Below are positions 46,546 through 58,436 of a DNA stretch of 64,000 nt, one piece after another; position 1 is the stretch's first letter, and each line of letters starts with the position of its first letter. Source of the DNA: Opisthorchis felineus. Lineage: Eukaryota; Platyhelminthes; Trematoda; Opisthorchiida; Opisthorchiidae. Made by a program: the position numbers and the translations under genes. The stretch lies in the NCBI GenBank assembly GCA_004794785.1, contig SJOL01008860.1, forward strand, positions 201,342-265,341. Reading direction: 5' to 3'. The notes below the pieces were generated by a model that worked only from the letters and a program-made list of their open reading frames with translations, had not been told where the DNA came from and ran no database searches.

Positions 46546-47739
46546 ATGCCAGCGATCACCTGCTATAAGCTCCCGATCCGCTCGTGTTGTGGTTCACTGA
46601 GGAATGCAGCTTCCATCATTGTGGCCTTTGATCGCACCGTCCGCTCGAACCTCGATAAACATTTCACTTTGCAGTTGTACGGAACACGGGTATCGGAAGA
46701 AACTCAGAACTACGATATTATTATGCTTCAGAGACCCGAAAATTATTCGAGTTTTAAAGGCAAGATTGTGTTTCCCGGTGGTCTAGTATCTTCAGCGGAT
46801 TTCTCACGAACACTGTGGACAGATTTGCTATACAAGAGCACTGCAGGAACTCAGCAGCTCCTCACATCACCACCAATCTTTTCAAACCTGCTCCGAATAT
46901 TTCCCTCACATAACGAGACTTCGGAATATCTAAATCCTGCCGTCGGACTTCGTTTGTGTGCTCTACGTGAGCTATTTGAAGAAACGGGATTGTTGCTAGT
47001 GGCCGAACAGATTCCGGATGACTGTGTTTATACAAAAGCTGCTGTGTTAAACCCTGTCCTCCTCGAATCTTGGCAGAAAAACGTTCTCCAAGATTCAAAA
47101 CGCTTCTCTCAACTATACAGAGAACTAGGATTTTATCCCCCTCTTTCTGCACTCAAAGAGTGGTCAAACTGGTTGACACCCGTACACCACACTACGCGCT
47201 TTGATACACTTTTTTTCTTTGTCACAATAAACAGCGTCATTGTGCTCGATGGAAGTGATGCTATCAAAACCACGCGATGGCAGAATGATGAAGCACATCG
47301 CCTCTATGCTGATGCTCCGGTTGCCTTTTTACCTGCCGAAAGGCGCTGGTTCATGCCACCTCAGGTGTATGAACTAGGACGGTTGGCCCAATTCCCCGAT
47401 ATTCCAAAGCTAACCTCTTTTGCCGCAGAACGTGCTCGCTTAGGCTGTCGTCGTTGGACTCCAGTGGTCTTTGAGGTTACAATCACCGGACAAAAGTGTT
47501 CAGTGATATTTCTACCGGGAGATCAAAGGTACGAAGAAGTGGTGGGCCGGTCTGATGTTAAGTTTACTGCCAGTGACTTAGCACAGGATACAGAACGCAA
47601 TAGGTTTTTGTTCAGCCCGGATTCAACCGAGGTGTGGGTGGATGCGAATGTGTATGATTTAGGTCACGTCTCTCCCCTATCTCGTACAGAATACCTCAGG
47701 AATTGTAATCGCTTCACACCGAGCCATCCGTCACCCTGA
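46546..47739 (+). CDS. NUDT19-like Nudix hydrolase (397 residues)
   Basis: A single uninterrupted frame. VFPGG (residues 75-79) and RELFEETGLLL (141-151) give the Nudix motif split by about 60 residues, the arrangement seen in NUDT19/RP2-type proteins (human NUDT19: 375 residues). The REXXEEXG glutamates that bind Mg2+ are intact. NUDT19 hydrolyses CoA and acyl-CoA diphosphate bonds; that substrate is inferred from family. I chose the ATG at 46546 because conserved-looking sequence starts soon after it. An in-frame ATG at 46492 would add 18 residues rich in Arg/Ser with no acid, which could be a mitochondrial signal. No peroxisomal C-terminal tripeptide is present (it ends PSHPSP). A second upstream ATG at 46252 gives only hydrophobic, unconserved sequence. 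Confidence 0.9.
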   Translation: MPAITCYKLPIRSCCGSLRNAASIIVAFDRTVRSNLDKHFTLQLYGTRVSEETQNYDIIMLQRPENYSSFKGKIVFPGGLVSSADFSRTLWTDLLYKSTAGTQQLLTSPPIFSNLLRIFPSHNETSEYLNPAVGLRLCALRELFEETGLLLVAEQIPDDCVYTKAAVLNPVLLESWQKNVLQDSKRFSQLYRELGFYPPLSALKEWSNWLTPVHHTTRFDTLFFFVTINSVIVLDGSDAIKTTRWQNDEAHRLYADAPVAFLPAERRWFMPPQVYELGRLAQFPDIPKLTSFAAERARLGCRRWTPVVFEVTITGQKCSVIFLPGDQRYEEVVGRSDVKFTASDLAQDTERNRFLFSPDSTEVWVDANVYDLGHVSPLSRTEYLRNCNRFTPSHPSP

Positions 47740-47769
47740 TTGTTTTTCACTGCTTTCTCCCTCATGGAG

Positions 47770-47775
47770 ATTAAA
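47770..47775 (+). promoter_or_regulatory. Possible polyadenylation signal ATTAAA
   Basis: ATTAAA lies 31 bp after the Nudix stop codon. It is the commonest variant of AATAAA; no cleavage-site evidence is available. Confidence 0.35.
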
Positions 47776-48439
47776 TGAAATTTCCTCTTACTATTTTTTT
47801 ATCTGCGAACGGCAATCTTGTCGCAAACGTTGCCTCACCGGTCGAGCTACTTCCCTCTTCTTATGGTTTTAGGTGGGTATGTACTCTGTCAAATCTCGTG
47901 CCTTCAAATTGTGATTTTTAGCAACCTATACGAGTATCTGTAGGTTTATGGAACCACAGTAAATCCTTCCTCACTGACCACTGACGCTTGCTCTACAGGG
48001 CGATGTATCCCAGTGTCGGTCTGTGAAGTAATATGCACCTCAATATAAGGTTCGTTTTCATCCTTTATTTTTAGATGAGTTGCGGTATAACTCCTGACCT
48101 GATGACAAGTTTAGCTTAGCTGTTGATAATAGCAAAGTTGGGCCAGAACAAGAAGCTCACGTATCCAACGAAATATGGTCAGTACATAGTATTGTTCTCC
48201 ATAAGGCGGACGCTGTACAGGGATTTTGCTTTAATTCTCCTGCTGGTTGCAGGGCGAAGATCACGGAGGTGGAATACATGGTCGTAATCGGTTGATATTT
48301 TGTCCGTAACCGGTCCGTTGAACCTGCTCGGTATTCAGTTCGATTTCATAGCTGCGAGTAGTATGTACGTTGTTTCGGGTCGCCGCAGCTTATGGCAGCG
48401 AGTAGTATATTATAGAAGAGGTAAAAACAACAGTGGGTC
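47776..48439. other. No recognisable feature
   Basis: Intergenic between the Nudix gene and the RTE copy; no ORF with a domain. Confidence 0.4.
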
Positions 48440-51235
48440 AATTCCTAAGAACGATGTAACAAATAGAACACCACTAATGTTTGCGTGACATCGCCATGTC
48501 GGTGAGTACCTTCAACCATTGATGTCGTGGTTCTTTGACACCCCAGTCCCGCAGACGACATGAACCAGTGTAACCAAGTCCCTTTGTTGTGCTTTCCACG
48601 CCTCGTCTTCAGACCATGCGTTGTCCATCTTGCGTTATCTTCCAGAAGGAGAAGACAGGACACAGCGGGGTAATCGATCACCTGGTATGCGGAGCACATA
48701 ACCGAGCCAGCATAGTTGATGCGACCGAATCAATGCGTCGACTAGACAGGCAGTCCGTTTGTTGCCAAAATCCATTCGTCGCATTTCAGAATTGCTAATT
48801 AGACGTTTCAATGATACATGTGAAATGCTTCCAAGGCACTAATGATCAAAGAAAAGCGACCCTCTCTTTTCTTCAGCGCACAACGGCCAGACTACGGAGC
48901 TCTAAAGTAAAACTGTACAAACTGCCGCGTTGTAGTCCCTGCGTTTCATCGACAGGTTGATGTTATGTTGGCCACCGAGGTGCCTAAATTGAAGGAAAAC
49001 GGAACGGCCTTTAATGATTATAACATTCATTTCGTCAGCAATGCTGTTATCCAGTATGATGCGACCACCCAACTGGGTGCATTTGTCTCTAATGGTCTTA
49101 CAACAGTAGCTTGCACTTTGAAGGTGCAAAGCACGCGCCAAAACATCGTTCAGATTGTTTTTTGTATGTTGTATCTGGGTAGGATCTGGAGCAAGTCGCA
49201 CAATTTTGGCCAAATTCTCCAAGCCTCCAAGGTCCTTCTCGGGAAGAAGCTCCACGCCAGAGGTGGAAGATATTCCGGACGTTTCTTCGATAATTAATTC
49301 GCTTACGGAGTTGAAGGGAAAAGGCACAAGGGATATTTTGATGGACACATTTTTTGACAATGAACTCAGGACACTGATCTCCGTTGGCTTTCACACGCCA
49401 ACGGGTGTTATAGTATGAGGACTGGAGGAGTGTGAAGGTGTTCTGCACATGTTTGAAGGAGGAGCATAGCCACAAAACAGCACGATAGACCAAGTGGAAT
49501 GTTGCTTTTAGGTCTAGAAAGGCAACGACGGCTGGCCTTCTATACGCATGGCGGCGTTTGAGTTGTCGCAGGGTAAAGTTTTGGTCAGTGCATCCAAGAC
49601 CCGGACGGAACCCAGCTTGGTTTTCACAACTCTCGCTCACGAATGCTAGTGAGCCTGCTTTTAGGTGATACCTGTGAGCAAATTAGAAATGATGCTAGCT
49701 AAGCCGACACCCCGATGTTTCTCACATTCAGATCTGACACCTTTTTTCGAAGACAGGAACGACACCACTTATCTGCCATTCCTTTTTTCCTTCCTTCGTA
49801 TTCCAAATGCTGTGCATGAGTTTTGTCAGACTGAACAATCCCGCTCCTCCATCCTTGAACAATACAGGGAAAAGGTGGAAGGACCGGGTCCTTTGTTTCG
49901 CTTCAAAAGTTTGATCCTATTTTCTACTTCATCTTTTGGGACCGAGCAGTTTACGTGAGGCTGCTGGTGCGTTAACATTGTGCTGGGCATTTCAGGCCAT
50001 CTGAATTGTCCTTTGGAATGCCCCGCCCACCGAAGCAGTCGGGGGACTTGGAATGAACTTTCGAGCCACCTTTTTTGTAATGACCATTGACCGGCGGCTA
50101 CCTTGCACGAGTGTTGCGGATAAGTTGGATGAGAGTTCGACTACTTCCAATCCCCGCCAACGTTCACGTTTTCAGACTTCCTTTAGGTATTACTACTCTC
50201 GATCAATCTTGAGACTGTGGATCAGGTGCCGTTTCCGATATCTCTTTGGATCGTATCATCGTCCAGTTAGGACCACTTTCCTCACTTCGGTCAGCGACGT
50301 GGATCGCTGTGAGATTCAACTTGAGCTGACGCACACAGTCACGACGAAATCATAGCGTTTTGGATTTCGAACCAATCTTTGATATACCGGTTTGCTTCGC
50401 GATCTCAATTTTTCTAGATAGCTGTTGCTGATAGACTTCTTTGAGGTTGTGAATATCGCAGCGATGAATGGTCTCCTTAGTCGTTGGGATACGAGCTGCA
50501 ACACGTGCACGAAGCAAGGCATGATGTGAATTATTACAGGTATTTCAAAATGAGCCACTGTCTTGAACATAAGATCACCATCTATAGCCGATCGCCGTGT
50601 GGTCAGTCTGAGAGCCCGATTACGGTTACGGTTTGGAGGGCACCAGGTAACGCGTGGCTTGCATTTATTGCTGAAAGTTTGTGCTTGAGACAAACAGATG
50701 GTGATCAGCACACAGTTGTGTGAAGCGATATTTGTTGTCGGTTCTGAGAGAATTTGCACTAAATCTTCCGCGAAGACGGTTCTCATGCTTGTCTGGTCTT
50801 CCCGACCGGACATGAAAGTCGCCAGCCAGAATAGTGATAACCATGCACTTCCGCGCCACCCGCAAGAGTCCCAAAAGTTCGCGATAAAAGTGTATTTGAC
50901 ACTGTCACTAATGCAGTTTGTTGGAGCGTATGCAGAGATAACGAACACATTTCGGGTTTGGGTTCCTTGTTTAGAGATTTTGACAAACCCGACCAGTCTG
51001 ACTGCACACAGCCGGCTGTTTATAGGAATCCAGTCAAGTATAGCGTCAACCTGAGACCACGGGGAGCCGCTTCCGGATCATCTCATACCTGGAGAGTAAA
51101 CCGTGAATAAACAGCGTGTTCGGATGCATTACCACAGTGGGGTCTTGTATGCGTGTTTCGGAGATACAGCATATATTGATTTTTAAATAAAAAATGTGTG
51201 ATAAAGGGAGGTCTGTTGACCTATCTGCCAAAGAG
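48440..51235 (-). mobile_element. RTE-class retrotransposon, nearly full-length but decayed
   Basis: On the - strand from 51235: NICCISETRIQDPTVV (start of endonuclease), SAYAPTNC (about 50930), ITILAGDFHVRSGR (about 50840), an RT with NQAGFRPGLGCTDQNFTLRQ (about 49620) and VVAFLDLKATFHLVYRAVLW (about 49540), FAPSKCKLLL near 49100, the C-terminal MKRRDYNAAVCTVLL (about 48905), and CQRTTTSMVEGTHRHGDV-type 3' coding sequence near 48500. Order and spacing agree with RTE ORF2. Frameshifts occur throughout, and FDLKAAFDSVDR has decayed so that the palm aspartate context is altered. It sits between host genes with no obvious disruption of either. Confidence 0.86.
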
Positions 51236-54200
51236 TACGCTGCTACGTTGAACGTATTTATTGGTGTCAGTGATGCATGTTTACCTTTTTTATTTCCCTG
51301 GTTAGATGGCTAGGAATCGGTGTCGAATTTGTAGAGCCGCAAACATATGGCGTTTTGTTTACATGGGAAGTAATAAGGGCTGAGACTAATAAATTAAGTA
51401 AACCAGTCGCTCCTTCTAAGCTGTGTATACAGATGTCACTTCTGGTTGCCCAGGTCGAAGGGAGGGGTTGTTTGAGGTACTCCACCTTGAGCCTTCGATC
51501 CAAACACCTGAACTACCGTGCAGTGGGAAGATATAGGGTTTTGTCACGGGGCACTGTTCATAGCCTATGACTGAAATTTCTGACCCACTTGGCTGTGGGA
51601 GGCTTACCAAGCTAGAGGGCACAGGGAGTAAGGTACAACTGTCTGACGCTCCTAATGCGGCTGCACAGCCGATGTGTTCTGCGCGGCACCAGACTTTTTT
51701 ATTTCAAAATTATTTCGACCGTATTCCATAATATGCAGGTGATCACGGTCGATCGTTGGGTAATCTGAATGTGCGGCTTTTAAGGCTGACATTTTCTAGC
51801 CCCTCGATCCTCCGTGGAAGGCAGCATCACTGCTTCCACAAATATGGACATGCTTGTCACCTGGAATAAACATCTTACTGACTTCACGCTCCCATCGCAG
51901 AGTATAGTACGATATTGCCCTCAGGCCACCCCGTAATACTATCATTCGTAGTACGGGGATTTGTTGCTCTTTGTCTGGTTGCTGCCTGTTGGCCCCCCTG
52001 TCATGGTTGAATTATGAGGATCGAGGGGTCATTAAAACACTTGAGCCCGACTACCTTGTCAAGATGGAAGAAGATGCTTTAGGAAAAAGATAAGCCACTC
52101 CTCAAGGTAATGCATTACGAGGCCGGCTCTTAGACGTGGTTGAGCAAACTCATGGCGTCCCGCTCTTAAAACAGCCTTACAACCCCTACCTGAAATTCGT
52201 TTCCCTGGATCTTTTTACTCACCTATTTCCACTTATCAAACACGGAAGTTAACATTTTCTTGAATACCACTCACAAATGTTGTAAGTGTTGACCACACGC
52301 AGGAACTGAGTGAAGTTTCCACCAGCAAAAATTGATCAGGGGGCAATCGAGCACCCGCCTCCAACCGGTCCACGCAGTCCAGTGCATGTGTGACTGCCCG
52401 CATAAGCACCAATGTATGTAGGTGTGGCCTGTCACCCTAGTGTGGACAAGCCACTGGGTCGAACGGAGTGAATGGTTGTGGATGTGGTGTGCATGTTGAG
52501 GTGACGGCAGTTGCGACAGTGATGGATCCCTGTGACTGAGTTCGGCAATTTGCTCTCTGGAAACGGACATTGTATCTGGTTATGCATGCAAAACTGGCCG
52601 GTCGGATCCGCAGTGCTCAGTGAACGAACTTACCCTCATGTCCTGGTAGGGTTAATTTGATCCGTTTTTGGAGTTCGATGTGAATGCATAGTGTCCCAGC
52701 CTTTTCGGATTTTTCACGACACTTGAAAGAAGCATGTGTAAAATGAAATAAAAATTGTTGTTCCCGTGGCTTTTCACATCAGTCTGACCCGGTTCAATTC
52801 CAATTCCATCTTTACCTACTTGTACTTTTCTAGTATTTAATGCCATGTTTAATATTAGGGTAGGCTCTCCTCGACCGAGCACCGCTTGCTCCAAATGTTG
52901 CAATCTTACCGCGCGAACGAGCACCCAACTGCATATTTTTGACCCTTGGGAAACATTATGGGATATGACATTTGAACCTGACATTAGCTCGTCGCCAATT
53001 CCAACCTGAATTTAATTTCAAAAAGTCTATTCACTTGTGAATTAAATGGAAAATTACCAAGGTACTACTTTCAAATACTTGTAAGTAACGCTTGCCCATC
53101 TACTCGCGGATTCATCGCTTCTTCGCAATTGCCGTCACCTCAGCATGCATATCGCATTCACGTATTCTCACTCCTTTCGCCACAATGGCTTTCCACACTC
53201 GGAGATGGGTCACACACCAAAATACACCTAAGAAGAGAGTGACACTGGTACTTATGAGGGCAATCATACATGCGCTGGGCTGTGTGTCGATTGATTGATG
53301 GCGTTGGTCGATATACAAATACACTGTCACACAGAAACAGCTGATGTCTCTAGCAGCTCCTAAATCATCCGGCTACTTCACCACTTTCTATGAATGTGAC
53401 CATATGTATTTCACGAAATACCCTCATTTGTGTGTTATCTTTGGCGAATCCCAATCGAATATCTCGTTTATGGATAGTAGGTTCCGTCTAGACAATTGTG
53501 ACTGTGTGTAGTTTATCAGGGGTTTAGGAAGGAAGGATTTTCCAACATGCAGCACATTTGCAATATGTATTAAAGGTACGGGAATCATTCTGTGGGGGAT
53601 CTCACTTTTCCTCATTTCCCAATATTTATTACCCCGGGCAATTTTAGGCTACACAATTGTTTTGTTTTTTTCCTGATTGATTCTAGATAATTAGTACGAA
53701 AATTACTCTTTTGTTCCAGAGAGCAAGAACCGACCATACAGGTACCTCTTATTGGTGCCCCAATTTGTTCTAAATTAAAGGTTAAGCAACTCTTGATTAT
53801 TCTCCGCGGTCGGAGTGACTAAGTTCAACACACTCTTCCAACTATCACTGAAATCGTTGCAAGAGAGAAATTCTGACCAATCGCGTTTAGAAGAGGATCC
53901 ATCCATCCATCCACCCACCTTATGTATATGTTTCCCTATGGAAGGAGACTGTGCTTACAAACTAAGGTGAAATCAGCCGAGCTAAGATGACAGTATCGTG
54001 TAATGAAAGGTTTGCGAATAGATATTGAGGGTATTTGTCCGTGGACCACCTGACAGTGGTGGCTTGGGTATTTTAAAATTTCATATTAAACTTACACTAC
54101 TCAAGCCTCTTACTGAAAACCACGTCCTGTCCATTACTAGTCCCACTTTGGGAGTTTCTGTGGGCGGCTGCTGATGAAATGTGTGAGTGTACAGGACGTA

Positions 54201-54391
54201 TGTAGGAAGAAAGCCGGGTTAGCCAAGTCATATGTACGTTTGAATTACAACCTTGGTGTATCCCAGATCAGTTCCTACGAGAGGGGCATCTATTCAAATT
54301 TTTTCATGAACTTATTGTAGGACTGAATCGACTGATTCTCATCGAGCCCAAATGCTTGAAGGAATCGGTTTAGTCTAGAGGCACTGAACGA
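51236..54391. other. 3.1 kb without a supported gene
   Basis: No domain-bearing ORF or RNA gene was found. A short (ATCC)n run lies at about 53895-53917. Confidence 0.4.
53895..53917. repeat. Short (ATCC)n microsatellite
   Basis: About five units of CATC/ATCC with slight decay. Confidence 0.85.
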
Positions 54392-54595
54392 TTATCTTAT
54401 CTTTGGAAAGCTGACTCAGTAGGTAGAGCGCGAATTTACTGACCGGAAGGTTCGTGGTTCGAACCAGACCTCTGCCTCTCGACTTCCCCTGCTAAGCTTG
54501 GGCAACCTGGCAGTATCCCAGCCCTCGTGCTTCCTTCGGGTGGAATGGCACCTAGACACCGAAAGGGTGTTACAGCTGAACGGTTATCTTATCTT
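54392..54595 (+). repeat. tRNA-derived SINE, copy 7, with 12-bp target-site duplication
   Basis: TTATCTTATCTT occurs at 54392-54403 and 54584-54595 and flanks a complete SINE (54404-54583). The A box region is TGACTCAGTAGGTAGAGCG and the B box GGTTCGAACCAG; the body ends TTACAGCTGAACGG. With copy 2 it defines the element boundaries and shows that duplications of 9-12 bp are made on insertion. There is no poly-A tail. Confidence 0.92.
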
Positions 54596-55539
54596 GGAGG
54601 CACTAAACGGGCTAGACTGTACGTTCACACTTATGGTGGAGAACTACATCCTTCTAAGATTTATATCCAGGCCAACCAGCGAAGTGTAATGGCCGATTCG
54701 GTCAAGAATGGGTTGCATTTCTGGCTGCACACTCAGGACGACGGTATTATCAGCGTGATTGACATCTGTAATCCATGTGGTAGGGAAATCGATAAGAGCA
54801 TACGACTTGCAGCGTATGGTTTATTGTTTCTGTGTGCATTTCAGAAGTTGCTACAGTAAGATAAACTCGTCAAAATAATTAATCAACGTCTCTACAATAA
54901 TAAGCGTCGGCAAATGCGGCTAGAATGGACTACAGAATCATACCGGTAAAATGCGCCCACATTCGGTTATTGTTGCATCGTGGGTGGCCGTCTATTGGTT
55001 ACGCCTGAACTGAACCTGGCAGACTACGCGATAAGGAGAAGACAGAGAACCCGGGACACGGCTGTATTGTCAGGACAAACATGCAGAGCTTCTGCGTAAA
55101 TATATAGGATGACTAAATGGCGTATTATGGTCGTTCATTTGTTCGTTCTGTGCAGTCAATGGCGGTGTTCCGGTCGTGAACACTTTCACCCCCACTCCGC
55201 TGGTCGTATGCTGCTAAGCCGTGTCTGGTAAGCTCCGCCCAACGCACCTGCTATCCGGAACGTGTGGTACCGATGGTGACCTTGGGGATGCGTCATTCTC
55301 TGCACACGTACTTTTTTCATGTCTGGACGTGTCCTGTCACTTCCCCCTTTTGGATATATGTCGTAGGGTCTCAATCTGGGGTTTACTTGCAACCGTTTTA
55401 CTGGAATTCTTCATCGTCCAGTTCTTCTTTGCAACCGAGATGGGTTGACGTCAATGTTGGGTTCCGCTGACTCATTCTTCGGTGTCGTCTCGAACGTTTC
55501 GAGGAGGATGTCTAACGGTAGGTTCGTTTTTTTCTTGGA
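54596..55539. other. No recognised gene; possible 3' flank or LTR region of the gypsy element
   Basis: No domain-bearing ORF was found. Sequence next to the integrase end (55140-55540) may include element LTR, but no second copy was found to prove it. Confidence 0.35.
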
Positions 55540-56080
55540 TTATATTGGGTCGCACGCAATGTCGAATTTGATTGGCATGCCGCCAACATCTACTTCATAG
55601 ACGACGTTCCCTCTTCGTCGCAATATGACTCCCGCACTCCAGCGATTCGCTGAGTAGTCTCTGACAAGAACATAGTCTCCACGGCTAAAAATACGTCCAA
55701 TGCGATATTCGCCGTTGAATTTTTCTGATTGGTTTTCCTCGCCGGTTTCTCTGGTTTTCCGGGGGACGCAATGCATCAAACAATGTCTTCACTTTCCTCC
55801 CAAACATAACCTCGGCTGGAGACTTCCCATTTGGCGTATGTGGGTTTGGTGTCGTCCGGTAGTTGGTTAGAAAGGTATCAATGACATCGCCCGTTGGTCC
55901 CTCCCCTCGAGATTTCAACAGAGCTCGTTTAAAGGTATCCACAAATCTCTCGGCTCGTCCATTTGATTGAGGGTGGTACGGCAAGGACTTAGTGCACAGA
56001 CTGAGACCTTCTGAGTGCTTCTTCCAAAACGAGTCAGGCAGCTTTTGAATATGTTCGATTTCGTCACCTGTGTCTTGTAA
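55540..56080 (-). pseudogene. gypsy integrase C-terminal remnant
   Basis: It encodes the last part of the integrase core, with the third catalytic-type motif context HPQSNGRAERFVDTFKRALL, and the C-terminal module GDYVLVRDYSANRWSAGVIL followed by NVVYEVDVGG. The zinc-binding and first catalytic parts are absent, removed with the RT. Confidence 0.8.
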
Positions 56081-56218
56081 CAGATATTATTGGGTGGCCT
56101 GTCCGAAAGGTTTAGCTTGCCAATCCAATCTAATCCTAACAAATCCAATCCAGGACGATCGGACACATGACAGATGCCACTTACAGTGATAAAGTCGAAA
56201 GTAATAGAACAACTGAAC

Positions 56219-57237
56219 TCACCAGAGAGTTTCAGTAAACTGCCGGATGCACTGCGTGCAACTTGTTTGGTTTTTTGTTAGTGCCGGACTGACAAGAAAT
56301 TTCCAAGTTCTTTTTTGAGATGATGGTGATGTCCTATGCCGTGTCCAGCTGGAGACGAACAGGCGTGCCGTTGATGTGCACTGATACATATTTTCTCCTG
56401 TTGGCGGTGGGCTTTGATGAGCGGATAGAACAACGCGAGCCTTGGGAAGCTTGGAATTGGAAAATATGGTTCGAAAGTACGTCTTGGGCGCTTGCCTTTG
56501 CTTGCCGTGAAACCGATTCTCCTTGTGTCCAATACGGGAACATCTGCTGCAACGGTGTCTTCTGAACGAACAAAAGTTGACGAAATGCCATTCGCCACAT
56601 TTCCAGCATGCTGAAGGTTGCTTCTTGTCACTATGATGAATGGTATGCTTCTGAATCGCATGAACAGCATTGCCGGGACCATTTTCTTGTATCATGGCAG
56701 TATCATGCCTCAAATTCACCAGGCGTTGGCATCCAGACGTAATACTCTGTAACGTGACATCTGGGTTCTGCTCAATCTTGCTGAGAATTCTTGTTCTTAT
56801 ATCTGCGTCTTCAGGAGACCTCAACCCGCATAGAAATATAAGACATTTGAATGCATCCTCTGTCGTACTTCGGAGTTTGAATCGTTCACACTCCTTGTTG
56901 ACTTTGCCTACATACGTAACCCACTCTTCACCAGCATTTTTGCTCAAATTCATACACTGATATCGAAGGCTGAACAAGGAAGCCTGTTCACCAAATATTT
57001 ACGATAAAACGGAAACGGTTTCATAGAAGTCAGCTCACTTGGTTTTCGTGGAGAAATGTAGTTCGTCAAACGTTCATGTTCGGCAACTCCGATTTTCCTG
57101 ACCAATTGTCTTGCTTTCCAGGAATCTTCTCTGTTTCCCAGATCCACTCTGAAAAAGTCTTCATGCTTGCTGAACCACGAATCAAAAGTAGTAGATGAGA
57201 TCGGATCGAACTGGAATTCAGGAATCGCGTTAAGCAT
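56219..57237 (-). pseudogene. gypsy Gag and protease remnant
   Basis: Two overlapping frames together give a Gag with capsid-like helical region and two CCHC-type knuckles (the second lacks a final Cys), followed in another frame by the protease active-site segment LQLDTA. Gag would package element RNA. The frame break near 56960 and the altered protease triad make function unlikely. Confidence 0.72.
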
Positions 57238-58362
57238 TGTGTCGATCAGTAGAGCGGCTCGATAGTCTGGCTAAGCGGCTTCTGCAGTGACTATTTTTCA
57301 GTCATCGTCTCGATGAGCTTCAACTGCGCCAGCTCAAACTTGCTGCTGCTATCTGAGGAGAGACTGCATCTGTTCAAATGAAATCGCTAATGTGAACAGT
57401 TATCCTCCTCACTATCATAACTCTCAGTATTGTTATGTTCTTCTGAGTAACTGTGTCCTTCGTTCTTGAGCTGGGCACCGCTGCCAAAAGGTATTAATCG
57501 AAAAGTAAATTAAGAGCAAAGTTGAGGACCCTTTTGATCAGGATTTTATGCTGAAACTGGCTCTCAACAGCTGTGGTCGATGTTGAACCAATTAGTCTGC
57601 AGGTGTTGTACGGAGCCAAGTAATGGAACAGTAACTGAACGACGCTGTGTTTAGAGCTTTCTGCAGACTGTTCTTCGTGGGTAGCAGCGATCCAGACTAT
57701 CCTTGGGGCTACTCATCTTACTCTAGAAAGAAGCTGCCGTAAAGCAAATTTCGCCCATAGCATGTAAATGTTTGAGATGCTGGGATTTTGGCCACATAGC
57801 CTTTATTCTGTTTACATATCGGTTACTAAAAAGTGTCCGTATGGAATATATTTTGCCTGCGTCCAAGTGGCTACTGAGTGAAACCAAGGTCAGTTGAAAA
57901 AGCCTTAAGTTGTGGAAACAACTCAAGGTAGGGGCGTTTGCTTACGAGCAAGGTCAATGGAGATTGACTTCTTACCGATTTCCATTATGGTGGTTCTGGA
58001 ACTGGGATTTTGGAGTACAAACTGAGGACTGACGATTGACCAAGTCGGCTGTCAATTAGGAACCTTAATGTAACTGTCAGTCACAGTATTGACTTTCGAT
58101 TCAAGTAACCGGCGATTTGATTTCGTTTCCACGCGTTCATGCTAATTGCACTTGGGTTTCTCTCTTTAGATCAATCAAACCCCCTTCCACTTCTACATCA
58201 ATGCCCTTTGGGTACCTGAACCTTATCAACGTCCGGCCCACCGTGAGATTCACACAAGTGGTTCACGAATGACACTGACACATATCAGCCGTTAATCTAT
58301 AAGGCAGAGAAGTGGTAAATCAGCTATGAAGTTCAGATGTATCGGCATGACGAAGGGCAAGC
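57238..58362. other. No recognisable feature upstream of the gypsy element
   Basis: The element's 5' LTR and primer-binding site should lie here if intact, but I could not identify them. No gene was seen. Confidence 0.35.
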
Positions 58363-58436
58363 ACCTTCGGTAGCTCAGTCGGTAAAACACCCGTCCCGTA
58401 AGCGGGACGTCAGTGGTTGGGGTTCTTTCCCAGGCG
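58363..58436 (+). repeat. tRNA-like sequence, probably a second tRNA-derived repeat
   Basis: GGTAGCTCAGTCGGTAAAAC resembles a D-arm/A box. CGTCCC and GGGACG form a strong anticodon-like stem around GTAAGC, and GGGGTTCTTTCCC is a T-arm-like hairpin. The loop sizes and the acceptor stem do not fit a normal tRNA, so it is more likely the head of a SINE family different from the main one. Confidence 0.45.

Larger units (their letters stand above)
55540..57237 (-). mobile_element. Ty3/gypsy-type LTR retrotransposon, internal deletion of RT/RNase H
   Basis: On the - strand, Gag runs from 57237 (FDSWFSKHEDFFRVDL, LVRKIGVAEHERLTNYISP) through 56977-56700 to a double zinc knuckle (CWKCGEWHFVNFC, CSRCSRIGHKENRF) at about 56590-56500. 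An aspartic protease follows (VRLQLDTA near 56340, with DTA replacing the usual DTG) and then GLDLLGLDWIGKL near 56140. Without any RT or RNase H, the sequence passes at about 56080 into the C-terminal half of an integrase (YHPQSNGRAERFVDTFKRAL, NYRTTPNPHTPNGKSPAEVM) and a final DYVLVRDYSANRWSAGVI module. Frameshifts are present. LTRs were not identified. Confidence 0.85.

Noticed and set aside
53895..53917. Possible CRISPR-like or satellite repeat
   Set aside because: It is a short tetranucleotide microsatellite with no spacers.
58363..58436. Functional tRNA gene
   Set aside because: The acceptor stem does not close and the arm spacing departs from the cloverleaf; a tRNA-derived repeat is more likely.
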